This document shows, piece by piece, positions 47,276 through 59,500 of a stretch of 64,000 nucleotides of DNA. A program made the position numbers and the translations under genes. This stretch comes from Stenotrophomonas rhizophila (GTDB lineage: Bacteria; Pseudomonadota; Gammaproteobacteria; Xanthomonadales; Xanthomonadaceae). Below the pieces are notes generated by a model. It ran no database searches and had not been told where the DNA came from. It saw only the letters and a program-made list of their open reading frames with translations. Position 1 is the first letter of the stretch, and each line of letters starts with the position of its first letter. The stretch is from contig NZ_JACWUO010000017.1 in NCBI RefSeq assembly GCF_020857975.1, forward strand, positions 19,049 through 83,048, given 5' to 3'.

Positions 47276-49012
47276 ATGAACACCTCCGCCCACAGCAGCG
47301 CGCCCCGCAACGGCGCACGCTGGTTGACGCAGGCCCTGGAAGCCGAAGGCGTGCACACGCTGTTCGGCTATCCGGGCGGCACCATCATGCCGTTCTATGA
47401 CGCCCTGGTGGATTCGGGGCTGAAGCACATCCTGGTCCGCCACGAACAGGGCGCCGCCCTGGCCGCCAACGGATATGCACGCGCCAGCGGCCATGTCGGC
47501 GTGTGCGTGGCCACGTCCGGCCCGGGTGCGTCCAACCTGGTCACCGGCATCGCCGATGCGATGCTGGACTCGGTACCGATGGTCTGCATCACCGGCCAGG
47601 TCGCCACCCCGTTGCTGGGCACCGACGCGTTCCAGGAACTGGATGTGTTCGGGCTGACCCTGCCGATCGTCAAGCACAGCTGGCTGGTGCGCCGTGTCGA
47701 GGACCTGCCGCAGGTGGTCGCCGATGCGTTCCGGATCGCCCGCGAAGGGCGGCCCGGGCCGGTGCTGATCGACCTGCCCAAGGATGTACAGATCGCCGAC
47801 GCCTCGCACCTGCCTGCGCATGTTCCGCAGGCGGTGAACCCGCCGCCGGCACCACAGGCGGACGCCATCGCGCAGGCGATCGCAGCGATCGCCACGGCTG
47901 AAAAGCCGGTGGTCTATGCCGGTGGTGGGGTCGCCCTGGGCGATGCGGTGGAGGACCTCCGTGCCTTCGTCGACGCCAGTGCGATTCCCACCGTGCTGAC
48001 CCTGCGCGGGCTGGGTGCGCTACCGGCGCAGCACCCACACTACCTGGGCATGCTGGGCATGCATGGCACCCGCGCGGCCAACATGGCCGTGCAGGAAAGC
48101 GACCTGCTGGTGGTGGTGGGTGCGCGCTTCGACGACCGCGCCACTGGCAAGTTGAACGAGTTCGCCCCGTTCGCACGGGTCGTCCACATCGACGCCGATG
48201 CGTATGAAATCTCCAAGCTGCGTACTGCCGATGTGGCGGTGCCGGGCAACGTGGGCAGCGCGCTGCGCGCGTTGACCGCCGCCTGCGGCACGCCCACCCC
48301 GGCCCAGGACGGTTGGCGCAAACGCTGCAGCGGCCACCGCGAACGCTTCGCCGCGCGCTACGACGCGCCGGGCCAGAACATCTATGCCCCGGCGCTGCTC
48401 AAGCGCCTGAGCGAGCTGGCCCCGAGCGATGCGATCATCGCCTGCGATGTCGGCCAGCATCAGATGTGGGTGGCCCAGCACTGCCGTTTCAACCACCCGC
48501 GCAACCACCTGACCAGCGGCGCCCTGGGCACCATGGGCTTTGGCCTGCCGGCAGCGATGGGCGCGCAGTTCGCCTGCCCCGACCGCACCGTGGTGCTGGT
48601 TTCCGGCGACGGCAGCTTCATGATGAACGTGCAGGAGCTGGTCACCATCGCCCGCTGCCGCCTGCCGGTGAAGATCGTGCTGCTGGACAACAGTTCGCTG
48701 GGCATGGTGCGCCAGTGGCAGGAACTGTTCTTCGCCGAGCGGTACAGCGAGATCGACCTGTCCGACAACCCCGACTTCGCGGCGCTGGCGCAGGTGTTCG
48801 GCATTCCGGCCACCCGCATCGACACGCGCGACGATGTCGAAGGGGGCCTGGCCGCACTGCTGGCCCAGCCCGGCCCGGCGCTGCTGCACGTGGGCATCGA
48901 TGCGCGCGCCAACGTGTGGCCGCTGGTGCCGCCCAACACCGCCAACAGCACCATGCTGGACAGCAACCCCGCACACCAGTCCCAGGAGTTCCCCAATGCA
49001 ATACCGGCTTGA
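47276..49012 (+). CDS. ilvG: Acetolactate synthase large subunit
   Basis: A 578-residue ThDP enzyme: VHTLFGYPGGTIMPFYDAL with the catalytic Glu in LVRHEQGAALAANGYAR, GPGASNLVTGIADA, ITGQV, RFDDRATGKLNEFA, and the ThDP motif GDGSFMMN...LDNSSLGMVRQWQ. It makes acetolactate and acetohydroxybutyrate. It lies 39 bp after ilvC, and its C-terminus overlaps ilvM by 17 bp, implying translational coupling to the small subunit. Confidence 0.96.
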   Translation: MNTSAHSSAPRNGARWLTQALEAEGVHTLFGYPGGTIMPFYDALVDSGLKHILVRHEQGAALAANGYARASGHVGVCVATSGPGASNLVTGIADAMLDSVPMVCITGQVATPLLGTDAFQELDVFGLTLPIVKHSWLVRRVEDLPQVVADAFRIAREGRPGPVLIDLPKDVQIADASHLPAHVPQAVNPPPAPQADAIAQAIAAIATAEKPVVYAGGGVALGDAVEDLRAFVDASAIPTVLTLRGLGALPAQHPHYLGMLGMHGTRAANMAVQESDLLVVVGARFDDRATGKLNEFAPFARVVHIDADAYEISKLRTADVAVPGNVGSALRALTAACGTPTPAQDGWRKRCSGHRERFAARYDAPGQNIYAPALLKRLSELAPSDAIIACDVGQHQMWVAQHCRFNHPRNHLTSGALGTMGFGLPAAMGAQFACPDRTVVLVSGDGSFMMNVQELVTIARCRLPVKIVLLDNSSLGMVRQWQELFFAERYSEIDLSDNPDFAALAQVFGIPATRIDTRDDVEGGLAALLAQPGPALLHVGIDARANVWPLVPPNTANSTMLDSNPAHQSQEFPNAIPA

Positions 49013-49256
49013 CCTGGTGCTGACCCCGGCCGAAGGCGCGCTGCTGCGCGTGATCGGCATGGCCGAACGCCGCGGCTTCGCCCCGCGCGCGATCGCCGGC
49101 GCGCCCAATGCCGCCGACGCCGGCCGCTGGCACCTGCAACTGGTGGTGGACAGCGCGCGCCCGCCGGAGACCCTGCGCCGGCAGATCGAGAAAATCTACG
49201 ACTGCGTGTCGGTGCGGATCAGCGCACTGGAACCCGGCCCCGGAGTATCGGCATGA
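48996..49256 (+). CDS. ilvM: Acetolactate synthase small (ACT) subunit
   Basis: An 86-residue ACT-domain protein (YRLDLVLTPAEGALLRVIGMAERRGFAPRAI; KIYDCVSVRI). It is of the short IlvM type, which regulates and activates the large subunit in a heteromeric enzyme. Its ATG lies in the end of ilvG, 9 nt after AGGAG. The TGA overlaps an ATG (ATGA at 49253) that starts only a repeat-encoded frame, not ilvA. Confidence 0.9.
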   Translation: MQYRLDLVLTPAEGALLRVIGMAERRGFAPRAIAGAPNAADAGRWHLQLVVDSARPPETLRRQIEKIYDCVSVRISALEPGPGVSA

Positions 49257-49309
49257 ACGCCCGCACCGTTGTCCCGGTGCCGGTACGGAGGAGTCTTCTC
49301 GAAGCACAT

Positions 49310-49420
49310 GGATGTGCGAGTGGTGCGCGTGCAGGACGCACAAGGTCGCACCGTGCAGCACAGGGATGTGCAAATGGTGCGCGTGCGGGACGCACGACGT
49401 CGCACCACGACGGCATTCCG
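49310..49420 (+). repeat. Two tandem copies of a ~54-bp palindromic repeat
   Basis: The copies start GCACATGGATGTGCGAGTGG (about 49310) and GCACAGGGATGTGCAAATGG (about 49362), and both end at GTCGCACC-A. Each has internal inverted halves, such as GTGCG...CGCAC and GCACATGGATGTGC. They lie between ilvM and ilvA and would form stem-loops in the polycistronic mRNA. Confidence 0.8.
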
Positions 49421-49466
49421 TTCCAGCGGCTTCCTGCGGCCGGCTGTCAGCGTGGTCCGCTGCGCC

Positions 49467-50569
49467 ATGCCGGCTAGCCGCACTGCCCAGGAACCGGAGG
49501 TAGGCGACGTAAGCGTCGCCGACGTGCTGGCCGCGCAGGCGCGGCTGCGCCGCTACCTGCCGCCTACCCCGCTGCATTACGCCGAACGTTTCGGGGTCTG
49601 GCTGAAGCTGGAGAACCTGCAGCGCACCGGCTCCTACAAGGTGCGCGGGGCGTTGAACGCGCTGCTGGCCGGGCGCGAACGCGGCGACGACCGCCCGGTG
49701 ATCTGCGCCTCGGCCGGCAACCACGCCCAGGGCGTGGCCTGGGCCGCCTACCGGCTGAATATCCCGGCGATCACGGTGATGCCGCACGGCGCACCGGCCA
49801 CCAAGATCGCCGGCGTCGCCCATTGGGGCGCCACCGTGCGCCAGCACGGCAACAGCTATGACGAGGCCTATGCCTTCGCCCGGGCGCTGGCCGACCAGCA
49901 CGGCTACCGCTTCCTGTCCGCTTTCGACGATCCGGACGTGATCGCCGGCCAGGGCACGCTGGGCATCGAACTGGCCCCGCATGCGCCGGACGTGGTGATC
50001 GTGCCGATCGGCGGCGGCGGGTTGGCCTCAGGCGTGGCGCTGGCACTGAAATCGCAGGGCGTGCGCATCGTCGGCGCGCAGGTCGAAGGGGTCGATTCGA
50101 TGGCCCGCGCGATCCGCGGCGACGTCCGTGAAATCGCCCCGGTCGCTACCCTGGCCGACGGCGTCAAGGTGAAGATCCCCGGCTTCCTGACCCGCAAGCT
50201 GTGCAGCGCCCTGCTGGACGACGTGGTGATCGTGCGCGAGGCCGAGCTGCGCGAAACCCTGGTGCGGCTGGCGCTGGAAGAGCACGTGATCGCCGAAGGC
50301 GCCGGCGCGCTGGCGCTGGCCGCCGGCCGCCGCGTGGCCGGCAAGCGCAAGTGCGCGGTGGTCTCCGGCGGCAACATCGACGCCATGGTGCTGGCCCAGC
50401 TGCTGGCCGACATCCGCCCGCGGCCACCGCGCAAACCCCGCCGCCGCGCCAGCGAGCGCACGCGACCACCGCTAGCAACCGTGCTCGCCACACCCCCCGA
50501 TTCTGTTCCGCATCCCATTCCTGCCATCCCTGCCATCCCATCCGACATTGCCGTCGAGGAGACCTCCTG

Positions 50570-50573
<4 letters not shown>
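49467..50573 (+). CDS. ilvA: Threonine dehydratase (short, no regulatory domain)
   Basis: A 368-residue PLP enzyme: [22 protein letters not shown], the PLP lysine in [46 protein letters not shown], and SGGNID. It deaminates threonine to 2-oxobutyrate for isoleucine. The C-terminal 40 residues are a Pro/Arg-rich tail, not the ACT-like regulatory domain of E. coli IlvA. The start is uncertain: ATG 49467 is the last Met before homology, but lacks a good ribosome site. It overlaps leuA by 4 bp. Confidence 0.88.
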
Positions 50574-52123
<1,550 letters not shown>

Positions 52124-52162
52124 GCACCCATGAAGCACCCCGAACCGCAGCAAGGCCAGTCC

Positions 52163-53584
52163 ATGACCCCAGCTCCCCGCACCCTGTACGACAAACTGTG
52201 GGATGCCCACGTCGTCGTTCCCGAGACCGACAGCGCGCCCGCCGTGCTGTACATCGACCTGCACCTGATCCATGAAGTGACCTCCCCGCAGGCCTTCACC
52301 GAACTGCGCGAGCGCAGCCTCTCCCCGCGCCGCCCGGACCGGACCAAGGCGACGATGGACCACTCCACCCCGACCCTGCCGGCCGGTGCCGACGGCAAGC
52401 TGCCCTACGCCAGCGCCGCCTCCGAAGCACAGGTGGCGATGCTGGCCGCCAACTGCGCCGAACATGGCATCGAACTGTTCGACCTGCAGTCGGCCAGCCG
52501 CGGCATCGTGCACGTGATCGCCCCCGAACAGGGCTTCACCCAGCCGGGCATGACCATCGTGTGCGGCGACAGCCACACCTCCACGCATGGCGCGTTCGGC
52601 GCCCTGGCGTTCGGCATCGGCACCAGCGAGGTGGGCCACGTGCTGGCTACCCAATGCCTGCTGCAACGCAAAGCCAGGACCATGGCGATCACGGTCGATG
52701 GCGTGCTGGCCCAGGGCGTCGGTGCCAAGGATGTGGTGCTGCACATCATCGGCGTGATCGGCGTCAACGGCGGCACCGGTCATGTGCTGGAGTTCCGTGG
52801 CAGCGCGATCGAGGCGATGGACATGGAGCAGCGCATGACGTTGTGCAACATGTCGATCGAAGCCGGGGCGCGTGCCGGCATGGTCGCCCCCGACCAGACC
52901 ACCTTCGACTGGGTGGCCAACACCCCGCGCGGACCCAAGGGCGCCGACTTCGAGGCCGCCGTCAACGCGTGGTCGCAGCTGCGCAGCGATGTCGGTGCGC
53001 GCTTCGACGTGGAGGTCCACATCGATGCCGCCGACATCCGCCCGACCCTGACCTGGGGCACCCACCCCGGTACCGCGATCGCCGTGGACCAGCCGATTCC
53101 GGCGGCCAACGACGCTGCCGCGCAGAAGGGCCTGGACTACATGCACTTCCACGCCGGGCAGACCTTGGCCGGCACGCCGGTGGATGTGGTCTTCGTCGGT
53201 TCCTGCACCAACGGCCGCCTGAGCGACATGCGCGAAGTGGCGCAGGTGCTGCAGGGCCGCCGCGTCGCCCCGAGCGTACGCATGCTGGTGGTGCCGGGCT
53301 CGGAAATCGTCAAGCGCCAGGCCGAAGCCGAAGGCATCGATGTGGTCGTGCGCGCGGCCGGTGCCGAATGGCGGGAGCCGGGCTGCTCGATGTGCATCGC
53401 CATGAACGGCGATCTGGTCGCGCCGGGGCAACTGGCGGTCAGCACCAGCAACCGCAATTTCGAAGGCCGCCAAGGGCCCGGCTCGCGCACCCTGCTGGCC
53501 TCGCCGATGACGGCCGCCTGGGCCGCGGTGAACGGCCGCGTGGCCGACCCACGCGAACTGTATGCCACGCTGGAGGTGGCCTGA
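52163..53584 (+). CDS. leuC: 3-isopropylmalate dehydratase large subunit
   Basis: A 473-residue aconitase-family subunit. It starts [18 protein letters not shown] and has [31 protein letters not shown], with the iron-sulphur cysteines in GSCTNGR and the later [11 protein letters not shown]. It isomerises 2- to 3-isopropylmalate together with LeuD. A longer start at 52130 is less likely. Its TGA overlaps the leuD ATG (TGATG). Confidence 0.95.
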   Translation: MTPAPRTLYDKLWDAHVVVPETDSAPAVLYIDLHLIHEVTSPQAFTELRERSLSPRRPDRTKATMDHSTPTLPAGADGKLPYASAASEAQVAMLAANCAEHGIELFDLQSASRGIVHVIAPEQGFTQPGMTIVCGDSHTSTHGAFGALAFGIGTSEVGHVLATQCLLQRKARTMAITVDGVLAQGVGAKDVVLHIIGVIGVNGGTGHVLEFRGSAIEAMDMEQRMTLCNMSIEAGARAGMVAPDQTTFDWVANTPRGPKGADFEAAVNAWSQLRSDVGARFDVEVHIDAADIRPTLTWGTHPGTAIAVDQPIPAANDAAAQKGLDYMHFHAGQTLAGTPVDVVFVGSCTNGRLSDMREVAQVLQGRRVAPSVRMLVVPGSEIVKRQAEAEGIDVVVRAAGAEWREPGCSMCIAMNGDLVAPGQLAVSTSNRNFEGRQGPGSRTLLASPMTAAWAAVNGRVADPRELYATLEVA

Positions 53585-54162
53585 TGAGCGGCTTCCGTAC
53601 CCTGACCTCGACCAGCGTGGTGCTGCGCGAGACCAACATCGATACCGACCAGATCATTCCGGCGCGCTTTCTGTCCACCACCGAGCGGGTCGGCCTGGGC
53701 AAGCACGCCTTCAACGACTGGCGCTGGCAGGCCGATGGCACGCCCAACCCGGTATTCGCCTTCAACCAGCCGCACAATGCCGGGCGCAGCATCCTGCTGG
53801 CCGGGCGCAATTTCGGCTGCGGCTCTTCGCGCGAACATGCGCCGTGGGCGCTGGCCGACCTGGGCCTGCGCGCGATCGTCAGCAGCGAGATCGCCGACAT
53901 CTTCCGCGGCAATTCGTTGAAGAACGGCCTGCTGCCGATCGTGCTGGACGAAGCCGATGTGCAGACGCTGATGCAGCGCCCGGACGACGAACTGACCATC
54001 GATGTGGCCGCGCGCGAACTGCGCACGCCCGATGGGCGCGTGTATGCCTTCCCGCTGGACGGTTTCTCGCAGACCTGCCTGCTGGAAGGCGTGGACCAAT
54101 TGGGTTATCTGTTGGGCCGTACCCCTGACATTGAACGTTACGAGAGTGAACATGCACGCTGA
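53584..54162 (+). CDS. leuD: 3-isopropylmalate dehydratase small subunit
   Basis: A 192-residue swivel-domain protein with [13 protein letters not shown] near the N-terminus and the conserved [17 protein letters not shown]. It completes the LeuCD hydratase. The ATG overlaps the leuC stop by 1 bp and the end overlaps the leuB start by 11 bp, so the three genes are translated as a tight block. Confidence 0.95.
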   Translation: MSGFRTLTSTSVVLRETNIDTDQIIPARFLSTTERVGLGKHAFNDWRWQADGTPNPVFAFNQPHNAGRSILLAGRNFGCGSSREHAPWALADLGLRAIVSSEIADIFRGNSLKNGLLPIVLDEADVQTLMQRPDDELTIDVAARELRTPDGRVYAFPLDGFSQTCLLEGVDQLGYLLGRTPDIERYESEHAR

Positions 54163-55216
54163 GATTGTCGTATTGCCGGGTGACGGCATCGGTCCGGAAG
54201 TTGCCGCTGCCGCCGTGGCGGTGCTGGAGGCCGTCGCCACCCGTTTCGGGCACACCTTCGGGTTCCAGGAACACGACATCGGTGGCATCGCCATCGATCG
54301 CCACGGCGAGCCGCTGCCGGCCACCACGCTGGATGCGTGTCGCAAGGCAGACGCTATCCTGCTCGGCGCGGTGGGCGGGCCGAAGTGGTCCGATCCCAAC
54401 GCCGAGGTCCGGCCGGAACAAGGCCTGCTGGCGATCCGCAAGGCGCTGGGGCTGTACGCCAACCTGCGCCCGGTGCGCACGCACGCGGCCGCGCTCGGCG
54501 CCTCGCCGATCAAGGCCGAACTGCTGGAAGGCGTGGACTTCGTCGTCGTGCGCGAACTGACCGGCGGCATCTATTTCGGTGAGAAGACCCGCACCGTCGA
54601 TAGCGCCAGCGACCTGTGCAGCTACAGCGTGGGCGAGATCGAGCGCGTGCTGCGCACCGCCTTCCGGCTGGCGCAGACCCGCCGCGGCAAGGTCACCTCG
54701 GTGGACAAGGCCAACGTGCTGGAAACCTCGCGCCTGTGGCGCGACGTCGCCGCGCGGATCGGCCGCGAAGAATTCCCGGAGATCGCGCTGGAGCACCAGC
54801 TGGTCGATTCGATGGCCATGCACCTGCTGGCCAAGCCGCGCGAGTACGACGTGATCGTGACCGAGAACATGTTCGGCGACATCCTCACCGATGAGGCCTC
54901 GATGCTGGCCGGCTCGCTCGGCCTGCTGCCGTCGGCGTCGCTGGGCGAGCCTGGCGCGGTGGGCATCTACGAACCCATCCACGGCTCGGCCCCGGACATC
55001 GCCGGCAAGGGCATCGCCAACCCCTACGCCACCATCTTCAGCGCGGCGATGCTGCTGCGCCATTCACTGGGGCTGGAAAACGAAGCGGCTGCCGTGGAAG
55101 CAGCCGTGCATGCGGCGCTGGATGCCGGCGTGTTCACCGCCGACCTGGCCGCCAAGGGCGCGGCGGTGAGCACCACCCAGGCAACCGATACGGTGCTGGC
55201 GCGCCTGCGCGGGTGA
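54152..55216 (+). CDS. leuB: 3-isopropylmalate dehydrogenase
   Basis: A 354-residue dehydrogenase: [50 protein letters not shown], and [18 protein letters not shown]. It oxidises and decarboxylates 3-isopropylmalate to 2-oxoisocaproate with NAD+. It is the last gene of the ilv-leu operon; ilvE, needed for the final transamination, is not in the window. SMAG repeats follow. Confidence 0.96.
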   Translation: MHAEIVVLPGDGIGPEVAAAAVAVLEAVATRFGHTFGFQEHDIGGIAIDRHGEPLPATTLDACRKADAILLGAVGGPKWSDPNAEVRPEQGLLAIRKALGLYANLRPVRTHAAALGASPIKAELLEGVDFVVVRELTGGIYFGEKTRTVDSASDLCSYSVGEIERVLRTAFRLAQTRRGKVTSVDKANVLETSRLWRDVAARIGREEFPEIALEHQLVDSMAMHLLAKPREYDVIVTENMFGDILTDEASMLAGSLGLLPSASLGEPGAVGIYEPIHGSAPDIAGKGIANPYATIFSAAMLLRHSLGLENEAAAVEAAVHAALDAGVFTADLAAKGAAVSTTQATDTVLARLRG

Positions 55217-55220
55217 GCGC

Positions 55221-55313
55221 CGTACCGACCGTTGGTCGGCACATCCCACCAGGCACGCGGCGGATTCCACGGGCGCGGATGCAGCGTACCGACCAACGGT
55301 CGGTACCTGCCGC
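55221..55313. repeat. SMAG hairpins after leuB
   Basis: GTACCGACC-GTT-GGTCGGCAC (from 55221) and GTACCGACCAACGGTCGGTACC (from 55286) are two GTAG-type palindromes in the gap between leuB and the convergent secreted gene. Confidence 0.65.
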
Positions 55314-55321
55314 GGCGTGGG

Positions 55322-56356
55322 TCAGTTGTCGATCGTGACGCGCTGGCCGTACATGCAGCCGACCAGGGTGTCTACGCCGTCACGTTGAAGTACCACGAGA
55401 CTTCGGGACACCTGGCGGCCAGCGTCCTGGTTGCTGGACAGTTCCTTTTCCCACAACCCGTCGCTGGACCGGTCGGCGGCGGTCATGCCAGCGCCGCTCA
55501 CGGCCTGCCCCGTGGCACCCGGATCCATCAGGCCAGCGAACAATCCCATGCCCAGCGCGACCCTACGCGTCGGGACACCCTGGATGCGGATGGGATCGAA
55601 CAGCGTCGCCACGTAGAGCTCGCCGCTGTCGCGCGAGGCCATGCTCTGGAGCTGCGCCGGCCACGCCTCCTGGCCAGCCTCCAATGCCAGGTTCCAGAAC
55701 GCCTCCACCCGTTCCAGCGCTTCCGGGGATGCCCGGCATTCCGCCGCGGCGGCCAGATCATGCGCGTCGGCGACGGGCTGGCGGCGCGCGGGAGCCGCCT
55801 CGTCGCCCTGCTCACCGGACAGATCACAGCCCAGCCGGTAGCCGTCGCCATCGCTACGCACGACGACCGCGGCGGGCCGCGGCGCCTCCCCTGCTACGAC
55901 GGGCGACGACCAGACGCGGAAGGGCTCGCGCAGGGAACTGGAGCGCAGGCGCAAGGCGTGCGCGGCCACGATGCGTTCGCGCTGGAGGTCATTGATCGGC
56001 ATCGAGAAGTCCCCGGCTTCAATGAACAAACGCCGGGTTGTGACGCCCTGCGCCGTCACCGCGGTCGGCATGTCGAGGGTGGTCACCGGATGATCCTCGT
56101 CACCACTGCGTTCAAACCGCCACCCACGCAGATGGGCGGGGCGTTGCTGTGCATCGCCATACATCGCCGCGCGCAGTGCTTTACCTACCGTCTGCCTGGT
56201 CATCGGGTCTGCCCTGCATTCCAGGATGGCAACCAGGTCGCGCTGGAAGGTGGTCGCCGCGCTCGCATCGGCGGGCGACGCGGTGACGCTGGCACAGGCC
56301 AGCAGAAGTGCAAAGGCGACGATGGCCGGTGGCAGGCAGACAGAAGGAGTGGACAT
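55322..56356 (-). CDS. Secreted protein with an internal duplication
   Basis: A 344-residue protein with a signal peptide (IVAFALLLACASVTA). The mature part holds two similar halves: both start with a [DE]LxAxxECRAxP segment, have a QxxPAxLxxxxxR stretch, a hydrophobic TLxxPxxxQGVxTRR strand, and end with LxGCxxG. Two cysteines per half suggest one disulphide each. I do not recognise the family. It is convergent with leuB and lies 161 bp upstream of smeP in the same direction. Confidence 0.75.
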   Translation of the reverse strand: MSTPSVCLPPAIVAFALLLACASVTASPADASAATTFQRDLVAILECRADPMTRQTVGKALRAAMYGDAQQRPAHLRGWRFERSGDEDHPVTTLDMPTAVTAQGVTTRRLFIEAGDFSMPINDLQRERIVAAHALRLRSSSLREPFRVWSSPVVAGEAPRPAAVVVRSDGDGYRLGCDLSGEQGDEAAPARRQPVADAHDLAAAAECRASPEALERVEAFWNLALEAGQEAWPAQLQSMASRDSGELYVATLFDPIRIQGVPTRRVALGMGLFAGLMDPGATGQAVSGAGMTAADRSSDGLWEKELSSNQDAGRQVSRSLVVLQRDGVDTLVGCMYGQRVTIDN

Positions 56357-56517
56357 GGCAGGGGGTACATCGACAAGGTGCAATCGCCCATTGTCCTGCC
56401 TGCGCGTGGCCTGAGCCATGGGCAGGTGCGCCACGTTCAATGCGGAGGCGCAGCCGGGGGCAGCCGGGCAGTGCCCGGCGCCAGGCGGGGCCGACGTTGC
56501 GTCGGCCCCGGAAAACA

Positions 56518-59500
56518 TCAGCCTTCCGTGGTCTTCACCTCATCCGGCTTCACCCGGAACCACGCCGCATACAGCGCCGGCAGGAATACCAGGGTCAGTA
56601 CGGTGCCGACGATCAGGCCGCCCATGATCGAGATCGCCATCGAGCCGTAGAACGCGCTGCGCGACAGCGGGATCATCGCCAGCACCGCCGCCAGCGCGGT
56701 CAGCACGATCGGGCGGAAGCGGCGCACGGTGGCGTCGATGATGGCGTGCCAGCGGTCGTGGCCGGCGTCGATGTCCTGCTGGATCTGGTCGATCAGGATC
56801 ACCGAGTTGCGCATGATCATGCCCGCCAATGCGATCGTGCCGAGCAAGGCCACGAAGCCGAACGGCGCGCGGAACAGCAGCAGGAACAAGGTGGCGCCGA
56901 TGATGCCCAGCGGCGCGGTGACCAGCACCATCGCCGCACGCGAGAAGCTGCGCAGCTGCAGCATCAGCAATGTGGCCACCACGATCAGGAACAGCGGCAT
57001 GCCGGCCTTGATCGAATCCTGGCCGCGGGTGGAATCCTCCACCGTGCCGCCGGTTTCAAGCAGGTAGCCGGACGGCAGGTCGGCACGGATGCCCTCCAGC
57101 GTCGGCAGGATCTGCTGCACCACGTCCAGCGGCTGCATCGCATCGGCGATGTCGGCGCGTACGGTCACCGTCGGCAGGCGGTTGCGGTGCCAGATGATGC
57201 CATCCTCGAACACGTACTCCAGGCGCGCCACCTGCGACAGCGTCACCGAGGTGCCGCTGGCGGTCGGAATGGCCAGGCTGCCGAGCATGTCCAGCCGCAC
57301 ACGCTCGTTGTCCGGGCCACGCAGCAGCATCTCGATCAGGCGGTTGCCCTCCCGGTAGGTGCTCACGCTCATGCCCGACAACGATGTGCCCAGCAGCTGG
57401 CTCACCTGCGCGCTGCTCACGCCCAGCGCGCGTGCACGGTCCTGGTCGAGCACCAGCCGTACCACTTTGCTCGGCTCGCTCCAGTCCAGGTTGACGTTCA
57501 TCACGTGCGGGTTTGCGCGCACCTTGGCTTCCACCTGCCGGGCAATGGCCTGCACCTGCTCGATATGTTCGCCGGAGATGCGCATCTGCACCGGGTAGCC
57601 GACCGGAGGACCATTCTCCAGGCGGGTCACGCGCATCTGCACGTCCGGGAACTGCGGAATCACGTCCTTGAGCAGCCAGGCGCGGGTCGCCTCGCGTGCC
57701 TTGGCATTCTCGGTCAGCACCACGAACTGCGAGAAGTTGGTGGCCGGCAGCTGCTGGTCCAACGGCAGGTAGAAGCGCGGCGAGCCGGTGCCGACGTAGG
57801 CCACATAGTTGCTGATGCCCTCGCGGCCCTTGAGCAGCTTTTCCAGCTTGGCCGCCTGTGCCTGGGTGGCCTGCAGCGAGGCGCCCTCGGCCAGTTCGAT
57901 GTCCACCATCAGTTCCGGGCGTGTCGAATCCGGGAAGAACTGCTGCGGTACGAAGCGGAAGATCAGCAGCGAGAACACGAACAGCGCCGCGGTTGCCGCG
58001 ATCACCCACCAGCGGTGGCGCAGGCAGGTATCCAGGAACGCGCGGAAGCGGGTGTAGAACGGCCGCTGGTACGGATCGTGGTCATGCGCATGTTCCTTCG
58101 GCGCGATCCAGCGTGCGAGCGCGGGGCGACGCTCGGCCCACTGCAGGCGCCTGGCGCGCCAGCGCCCGGCCAGGCTGTCCGGCTTGGGCGGGGTCCGGTT
58201 GAACAGGTCCGGCAGCATCTTGTCGCCCAGGTACGGGATGAACAGCACTGCGGCGATCCACGACACCACCAGCGCGATGGTCACCACCTGGAACAGCGAA
58301 CGGGTGTATTCACCGGTACTGGATGCGGCGGTGGCGATCGGCAGGAAGCCGGCGGCGGTGATCAGCGTACCGGTCAGCATCGGGAAGGCGGTCGATTCCC
58401 AGGCAAAGCTGGCCGCGCGTAACCGGTCGTAGCCCTGCTCCATCTTGGTGGCCATCATCTCCACCGCGATGATCGCATCGTCCACCAGCAGGCCCAGCGC
58501 CAGCACCAGCGCGCCGAGCGAAATCTTGTGCAGGCCGATGTCGAAGTAATGCATGACGAAGAAGGTCATCGCCAGCACCAGCGGGATGGTCACGCCCACC
58601 ACCAGGCCGGTGCGCAGGCCCAGCGAGAAGAAGCTGACCAGCAGCACGATCACCACCGCCTCGGTGAGCACCTGCACGAATTCGCCCACGGACTCTTCCA
58701 CCGCATGCGGCTGGTCGGAGACCTTGCGCAGCTGCATGCCGGCCGGCAGGGTCTTCTGCAGGCGTTCGAACTCGGCATCCAGGGTACTGCCCAGTTTGAG
58801 GATGTCGCCGCCGTCCTTCATCGCCACGGCGATGCCGATCGCATCTTCGCCCATGAAGCGCATCTTCGGCGACGCCGGATCGGCAAAACCGCGTTTGATC
58901 TCGGCGATGTCGCCCAGATGAATGGTGCGGTCGCCGGCCTGGATCGGGAAGCTGCGGATGTCCTCCACGTTCTGGAACTGACCGGTGACGCGCAGCTGCA
59001 CCCGGTCCGTCGGGGTTTCAAAGAAACTGGTGGCGGAAATGGCATTCTGGTCGGCCAATGCCTGTTGCACCTGCTGCAGCGACACGCCCAGCGTGGCCAG
59101 CTTGGTGTTGGACAGTTCGATCCAGACCTTCTCGTCCTGCAGGCCTTCCAGCTCGATCTTGCCCACGTCCGGCACCCGCTGCAGTTCCAGCTGGATGCGG
59201 TCGGCGTAGTCGCGCATCACCGCGTAGTCGAAGCCCTGCCCGGTCAACGCGTAGATGTTGCCGAAGGTGTCGCCGAATTCGTCGTTGAAGAATGGGCCGA
59301 CGATTTCGCGCGGCAGGGTCGGCTTGATGTCGCCCACGCGCTTGCGCACCTGGTACCACAGGTCCGGAATCTGCTTGGAGCGCAGGCTGTCGCGGGCCAC
59401 GAAGATCACCTGCGATTCGCCCGGGCGCGAGTAGGAGCGGATGAACTCGTACTGCCCGGTGTTCAGCAGCGCCTTTTCGATCGGCTCGGTGACCTGGCGT

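Noticed and set aside
49253..49477. An ORF (MNARTVVPVPV...) coupled to ilvM by ATGA
   Set aside because: It consists mostly of the palindromic repeat; likely a relic start, not a gene.
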